A model generated the notes under the pieces. The model saw nothing but the letters and a program-made list of their open reading frames with translations, made no database searches and was not told where the DNA came from. Positions 6,998 through 10,445 of a stretch of DNA of 10,445 nt are shown here, piece by piece (position 1 is the stretch's first letter; each line of letters starts with the position of its first letter). The stretch spans positions 1-10,445 of the forward strand of contig DATAZV010000064.1 of assembly GCA_036271855.1 (NCBI GenBank). The letters are read 5' to 3'. This DNA comes from JAQGMJ01 sp036271855 (GTDB lineage Bacteria; Pseudomonadota; Gammaproteobacteria; Burkholderiales; JAEUOS01). The translations under genes and the position numbers were made by a program.

Positions 6998-7237
6998 ATG
7001 AACAAGAAGACCAACCTCGCCGCCTTTTTTCACGCCCACCAGTAAACGGCGTAAAGGCTATCCATCCGAAACCGGCGTCAAGCGCGGCTGGCGCGTGGTG
7101 CATGGCGACAAGGAATTGCTCGAGAAACTGGGCCGCAAGGACCCCTGCCCATGCGGTTCGACGCTGCCCTTTCAGCAAGTGCTGCATGAAAAGCGGCCGG
7201 TTTCGACGGCAGCCGGCGCCATGATTACTACCGATGA
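6998..7237 (+). pseudogene. Small SEC-C zinc-motif protein gene, frameshifted three times
   Basis: From the ATG the frame gives 15 codons and stops at TAA 7043-7045. Dropping one T from the T6 at 7025-7030 moves into a frame encoding KRGWRVVHGDKELLEKLG and RKDPCPCGST. Dropping one T from TTT at 7170-7172 gives PFSKCC, completing C-x-C-x8-C-C (Cys50, 52, 61, 62), the zinc-binding pattern of the SecA C-terminus and of small SEC-C proteins. Dropping one T from TTT at 7201-7203 gives GRFDGSRRHDYYR and a stop at 7235-7237. The restored protein is 78 residues, basic at the N-terminus, with no membrane segment. Without the second and third changes the frame ends at 7239-7241 with only half the zinc motif. 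SEC-C modules bind zinc and, in SecA, contact SecB and ribosomes; the role of this protein is unknown. Possible causes are sequence error, gene decay or recoding. Confidence 0.7.
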
Positions 7238-7240
7238 ATA

Positions 7241-7270
7241 AAAAAGGGCGCCCGATTGGGCGCCCTTTTT
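7241..7270. terminator. Bidirectional intrinsic terminator
   Basis: Perfect inverted repeat: AAAAAGGGCGCCC, loop GATT, GGGCGCCCTTTTT. The 13-bp stem is flanked by A and T runs, so each strand ends in a U-tract. It lies right after the SEC-C gene on the plus strand and 15 nt past the stop of dctP on the minus strand, serving both convergent units. Confidence 0.93.
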
Positions 7271-7285
7271 GTTTTCCGCCGACGC

Positions 7286-8404
7286 TCAAGCCTTCTTCTT
7301 GCTGAAGTAGTAGTCGAAGGCCATCTTGTAGTCGACGTTGGTGAGGTTTTGCCAGTGGCCGGCGCGCTCGGCGTAGGCGCGTTGCGAGGCCATCACTTTC
7401 CTGAACATCGGGTTGGTGGCGGCGCGCTTGCCGGCCATCTGGTCCCACACTTCTAGCTGGGTTTGCAGCACCGCGCGCGGAGTGGTGTAGAACTTGACCT
7501 TGTCCTTGAGCTGCAGCTCGACGAAGTCGCGCGAGTAGCGTTCGACCGCCTTCCACGACATTTGCGCAGAGCAGGCCTGCGCGGCGCTGGCGATGATGGC
7601 CTTGAGATCGGCGGGCAGGGCTTCGTATTTGCGGCGGTTGAACAGGATTTCGAATTGCTCGGAAGGCTGGTGAAAGCTTTGCAGCATGCACACCTTGGAC
7701 ACTTCCTGGAAACCCAGGGCGCGGTCGGAGGTGGCGTTGTTGAATTCGCCGGCGTCGAGTACGCCGCGATCGATTGCCGGCACGATGTCGGCGCCGGGCA
7801 GGGCCTGGACGGCGGCGCCCATGGCGCTGAACAGGTCGGTGGAAAGGCCGACGGTGCGGTATTTGAGGCCCTTGAGGTCTTCCACCTTGGCGATCGGTTT
7901 TTTGAACCAGCCCAGGGGCTGGGTCGGCATCGGGCCGTAGAGAAAGGACACCACTTCCATCCCCAGGCCGCGGTAGATTTCCTCCAGCAGAGCCTTGCCG
8001 CCGCCGTATTCATGCCAGGCCAGCAGCATGTTGGCGTCCATACCGTAGGCGGGGCCACAGCCCCAGAGGGAGACCGCGGGATTCTTGCCGTACCAGTAGG
8101 AGAGCACGCCGTGGCCGCCGTCGAGGGCGCCCTTGGAGACGGCGTCGAGCAGGTCGAAGGCCTTGACCACGGCGCCGGAAGGCAGCACTTCGATTTTCAG
8201 GCGCCCGCCCGACATGGCGTTGACCTTGGCGGCGAAGTCGTTGGCGTATTCGTGGAAGATGTCTTTCGCCGGCCAGGTGGACTGGAAGCGAAAACTGACC
8301 GGCGCTTGCGCGCGGGTCAGCATCGGGAAACCCAGGGTGGCGGTGCCGCCCGCCACGGCGACCGCCCCGGACATAAACCTGCGGCGGGGTTTTACTGCAG
8401 TCAC
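7286..8404 (-). CDS. TRAP transporter substrate-binding protein (DctP/TakP type)
   Basis: Periplasmic binding protein of a tripartite ATP-independent periplasmic (TRAP) transporter, which captures organic acids for sodium-driven uptake. The 372-residue product starts at a GTG with a good SD. It has a twin-arginine signal: RRRFM at 7-11, a weakly hydrophobic stretch, and AQA at 32-34 with likely cleavage after residue 34. Mature features are VSFRFQSTWPA, GGRLKIEVLPSGAVV (about 66-80), PTQPLGW with Gln162, LKGLKYRTVGL with Arg183 (the conserved DctP Arg that salt-bridges the ligand carboxylate), and IDRGVLDAGEFNN with Glu220. These resemble the TakP branch, which binds 2-oxo acids and similar carboxylates, although the TakP-type Trp before the Glu is not present here (EFNN). 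The ligand cannot be fixed from sequence. No DctQ or DctM genes are in the window; downstream is a terminator, so this appears to be an orphan binding protein. A divergent sensor kinase lies 281 bp away. Confidence 0.93.
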   Translation of the reverse strand: MTAVKPRRRFMSGAVAVAGGTATLGFPMLTRAQAPVSFRFQSTWPAKDIFHEYANDFAAKVNAMSGGRLKIEVLPSGAVVKAFDLLDAVSKGALDGGHGVLSYWYGKNPAVSLWGCGPAYGMDANMLLAWHEYGGGKALLEEIYRGLGMEVVSFLYGPMPTQPLGWFKKPIAKVEDLKGLKYRTVGLSTDLFSAMGAAVQALPGADIVPAIDRGVLDAGEFNNATSDRALGFQEVSKVCMLQSFHQPSEQFEILFNRRKYEALPADLKAIIASAAQACSAQMSWKAVERYSRDFVELQLKDKVKFYTTPRAVLQTQLEVWDQMAGKRAATNPMFRKVMASQRAYAERAGHWQNLTNVDYKMAFDYYFSKKKA

Positions 8405-8411
8405 GCTTTGT

Positions 8412-8417
8412 CTCCTC
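8412..8417 (-). promoter_or_regulatory. Ribosome binding site of the TRAP binding-protein gene
   Basis: On the minus strand GAGGAG lies 7 nt before the GTG at 8404-8402. This decides the GTG start, which also places the twin-arginine motif at the expected distance from the N-terminus. Confidence 0.75.
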
Positions 8418-8467
8418 GGAATGGCTTCCGTGGGATTTTTGTTGCCGGCCTTGTTTCCCGCTTTAGC

Positions 8468-8499
8468 GGTCGGTGGGGGTCGGCTATTTTATGGGTCGG
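8468..8499 (-). repeat. Three CCGACC hexamers around the dctP promoter region
   Basis: GGTCGG on the plus strand (CCGACC on the minus strand) occurs at 8468-8473, 8478-8483 and 8494-8499, with start spacings of 10 and 16 bp. They flank a candidate minus-strand -10 box. This arrangement suits binding sites for a regulator, but hexamers in GC-rich DNA can recur by chance. Confidence 0.35.
8486..8491 (-). promoter_or_regulatory. Candidate -10 box for the TRAP binding-protein gene
   Basis: The minus strand reads TAAAAT, the same -10 type seen before proA and the SEC-C gene. It would give a leader of about 75 nt. No -35 match is seen 16-18 bp upstream, which would fit an activator-dependent promoter or a false positive. 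Confidence 0.35.
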
Positions 8500-8640
8500 G
8501 ACTTATGATTCCCGCCTCGTTGTATGCATGGCAGTATAGGCTTTTGTTTCGGCCGGCAAATCCCGGGATAACCCTAATTCGGCCCCTGCGGGCTTGGGTC
8601 GTACCCCCGGTTTGGCGTAAGCTTGGGCTCCCGCGCCTGG

Positions 8641-8664
8641 CCGGCCGCGATTCGACCGGCCGCG
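8641..8664 (+). repeat. 9-bp direct repeat upstream of the kinase gene
   Basis: CCGGCCGCG occurs at 8641-8649 and 8656-8664, separated by ATTCGA (15-bp period), ending 21 nt before the kinase ATG. The same segment also folds as GGCCGG...CCGGCC. It may be a regulator site or leader structure. The rest of 8405-8685 shows no gene I can support. Confidence 0.35.
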
Positions 8665-8685
8665 GATGCCGCCTGCCTGAGAAAA

Positions 8686-10445
8686 ATGTCCGTCGACAGC
8701 ATACTTTCACCCGTCCTGCCACGCAGCCGCAGCCGCGTCCGCGTGCCGCAGACCTGGCTGCCGTATGCGGTGCTGGCGCTGTTCGCCCTGGCGGTGCTGG
8801 CGGTGCTGTGGCTGATCTACCGCCACGAGACCGAGTTGCAGCGCAATACCCTGCGCCAGGACCTGCAAAGCGCGGAGATCGCGCTGACCCGCAAGCTCCT
8901 GGCGCACCAGGAGTTCAGCGACCGCCTGGCGGGGGCGCTGTCGTCCGGGGAAAAGCCGGAGTCGCTGACCGAGCAGACCGAGATTTACGTCAAGTCGAAT
9001 CCGGAGATTTCGCAGGTGTTGTGGACTTCCGACGGCGCCTTTGTGCGCTGGGTGGTGCCGGTGGCGCGCGAGCCCACCGAGGTGGTGCGCAGCCGCCCGC
9101 ATATGACCGAGATCGAGCGCATGCTCAGGCTTACCGCCGCCACCGGGCGCGCCACCTATACCGACCCGTATGTGACCACCGATGGCGAGGCGTTCGTCGA
9201 ATATCACAGCCCGGTGCACCACGGCGAGCGTTACTTTGGCACCCTGTGCGCGACCATTTCGCTGCGCGTGCTGGTGCAGACCATGGTGCCTACCAGCGTG
9301 CTGGACAAGTACCGCATCGCCATCACCGACCACGATGGCCACGAGTTGTATGCCACCCAGTCGGGCCAGGAAACCTTCGATTCGCTGACCCTGTCGGAAA
9401 ACCTCACCCTGCCCTGGCGCAACCTGCAATTGCGCGCCACTTCCTATCGCACCCGTTCGGCGATCGGCCAGACCGCGCTGTTCGCGCTGACCCTGCTGCT
9501 GCTGGGCGTGCTGGCGTGGAGCCTGAACGCGCTACGCCGGCGCGCCACCCTGCAGGTGGCGGCCGACAACGCGGTGAAGGCGGCGCACGAGCGCTTCGTC
9601 ACCGTGCTCGACGCCCTCGAAGCCGCGGTGTACGTGACCGACATCGAGACCCACGAGATTTTGTTCGTCAACGAAAATTTCGGGCGCTTTTTTCCCGGCC
9701 GCAGCCTGGGCGACAACGCCGACGCGGTGGAGGGCCAGCTGGTGCCGCCGCCTTCGCGGGCGATGCGCGACCAGGAACTGGTGGACGCCGCCGGCGAGCC
9801 CGCCAACGCGGAAAAGGAAGAGGTGCGCGACGTTGCCAGCGGCAACTGGTACCTGGTGCGCGCCAAGGCGATCCGCTGGGTCGATGGGCGCATCGTGCGC
9901 ATGAACATGGTCTCCGACATCACCGACCGCAAGGAGGCGCAGGAACGCAGCCGGGTGCAGCAGGAAAAGCTGCTGCTGACTTCGCGCCTGATGAGCGTGG
10001 GCGAGATGGCCTCGACCCTGGCGCACGAGATCAACCAGCCGCTGGCGGCGATCGCCAACTACAACATGGGCGCGGTGCGGCGCCTGAAAAGCGACCAGTG
10101 GAAAAAGGAGGAGCTGGTGCTGGCGCTGGAAAAATCCGCCGCCCAGGCCGAGCGCGCCGGGCGGGTGGTGCAACGGGTGCGCGAATTTTTGCGCCGGCGC
10201 GAACCGGCGCGCGAGGCGCTGGACATCAACGCGGTGATCGAGGACGTGATCGAGCTGATCGAGCTGGAGGCCGAGAAGGCCGGGGTGATCGTCAGCCATG
10301 TGCTGGCACCCGATCTGGCGCCGGTGTTCGCCGATCGCATCATGATCGAGCAGGTGCTGCTCAACCTGATCAAGAACGGCATCGACGCGATGGGCGCCAC
10401 GCCGTTTCACGAGCGCCGCATGGCGGTGACCACCGAGCAAAGCGG
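8686..10445 (+). CDS. Membrane sensor histidine kinase, DctS/FixL-like, 3'-truncated by the window edge
   Basis: The frame is open from ATG 8686 to the window end (586 codons) with no stop. Order of parts: cytoplasmic basic N-terminus; TM1 at about 24-45; periplasmic sensor region of about 215 residues (46-262) with an SxPVHHGERYFGTL-type segment as in Cache/PAS-like sensors; TM2 at about 263-282; short linker; PAS domain at about 302-415 (AVYVTDIETHEILFVNE, ending MVSDITDRKEAQE); dimerisation/phosphoacceptor domain with LAHEINQPLAAIANY, phospho-His at 447; and the start of the ATPase domain with N-box NLIKNGIDAM (Asn564). The G boxes lie past the edge. HEINQPLAAI plus TM-periplasmic-TM-PAS is the arrangement of Rhodobacter DctS, which controls a dctPQM TRAP system. 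Divergent placement from dctP supports a carboxylate-uptake role. A response regulator gene is expected next but is not seen. The SD is weak (GAG shortly before the ATG); the start was chosen for TM1 position. Confidence 0.93.
   Translation, partial: MSVDSILSPVLPRSRSRVRVPQTWLPYAVLALFALAVLAVLWLIYRHETELQRNTLRQDLQSAEIALTRKLLAHQEFSDRLAGALSSGEKPESLTEQTEIYVKSNPEISQVLWTSDGAFVRWVVPVAREPTEVVRSRPHMTEIERMLRLTAATGRATYTDPYVTTDGEAFVEYHSPVHHGERYFGTLCATISLRVLVQTMVPTSVLDKYRIAITDHDGHELYATQSGQETFDSLTLSENLTLPWRNLQLRATSYRTRSAIGQTALFALTLLLLGVLAWSLNALRRRATLQVAADNAVKAAHERFVTVLDALEAAVYVTDIETHEILFVNENFGRFFPGRSLGDNADAVEGQLVPPPSRAMRDQELVDAAGEPANAEKEEVRDVASGNWYLVRAKAIRWVDGRIVRMNMVSDITDRKEAQERSRVQQEKLLLTSRLMSVGEMASTLAHEINQPLAAIANYNMGAVRRLKSDQWKKEELVLALEKSAAQAERAGRVVQRVREFLRRREPAREALDINAVIEDVIELIELEAEKAGVIVSHVLAPDLAPVFADRIMIEQVLLNLIKNGIDAMGATPFHERRMAVTTEQS

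Noticed and set aside
6998..7045. 15-codon leader peptide (attenuation type) in place of a broken gene
   Set aside because: The peptide has no run of a regulatory amino acid, and the sequence after its stop carries clear SEC-C coding signal in shifted frames, so a frameshifted gene explains it better.
6998..7062. Classic -1 slippery site at the T6 run
   Set aside because: A -1 shift does not reach the downstream frame; the change needed is +1 (or -2), so a standard X-XXY-YYZ mechanism does not fit.
7463..8539. 358-codon plus-strand open frame opposite the TRAP binding protein
   Set aside because: Antisense shadow of a clear DctP protein; no SD and no family motif.
8611..8630. Possible sigma54 -24/-12 promoter before the kinase
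   Set aside because: TTTGGC is followed by TTGGGC, lacking the required GC at the correct 12-bp spacing from the GG.
8489..8722. Small minus-strand open frame (77 codons) in the dctP-kinase gap
   Set aside because: Overlaps the start of the kinase, has no SD and no recognisable sequence features.

Overview
The window looks like a high-GC (about two thirds by eye) betaproteobacterial chromosome, most likely Burkholderiales and plausibly Oxalobacteraceae. That rests on the leuS-lptE-holA...proA order, the codon use and TAAAAT-type -10 boxes. No tRNA, rRNA, IS element, integrase or CRISPR array is visible.

Plus-strand block, 1-6845: the 3' part of leuS (leucyl-tRNA synthetase, start outside the window), lptE (LPS-assembly lipoprotein), holA (DNA polymerase III delta), a UbiD-family decarboxylase, and proA (gamma-glutamyl phosphate reductase). 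leuS, lptE and holA are tightly packed (28-nt gap, then a 1-nt overlap) and probably cotranscribed. The UbiD gene sits between holA and proA, where I would expect the two to be adjacent, so it may be an accessory insertion. proA appears to have its own promoter so close to the ATG that the transcript would be nearly or fully leaderless.

Region 6846-7285: two hairpins after proA, then a good sigma70-like promoter, a hairpin with T5 in the 5' leader, a strong ribosome binding site, and a small SEC-C zinc-motif gene. As written that gene stops after 15 codons. Removing one T at each of three TTTC sites restores a coherent 78-residue protein with a perfect C-x-C-x8-C-C motif. This is the most unusual signal in the window. 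The gene ends at a perfect 13-bp bidirectional terminator shared with the convergent dctP.

Region 7286-10445: a minus-strand TRAP-transporter substrate-binding protein (DctP/TakP type, Tat signal) and, divergently, a membrane sensor histidine kinase (DctS/FixL-like) that runs off the right edge. Between them lie 281 bp with three CCGACC hexamers around a candidate dctP -10 box and a 9-bp direct repeat near the kinase start. The likely logic is a kinase and unseen response regulator controlling uptake of an organic acid. No TRAP membrane subunits (DctQ/DctM) are in the window.
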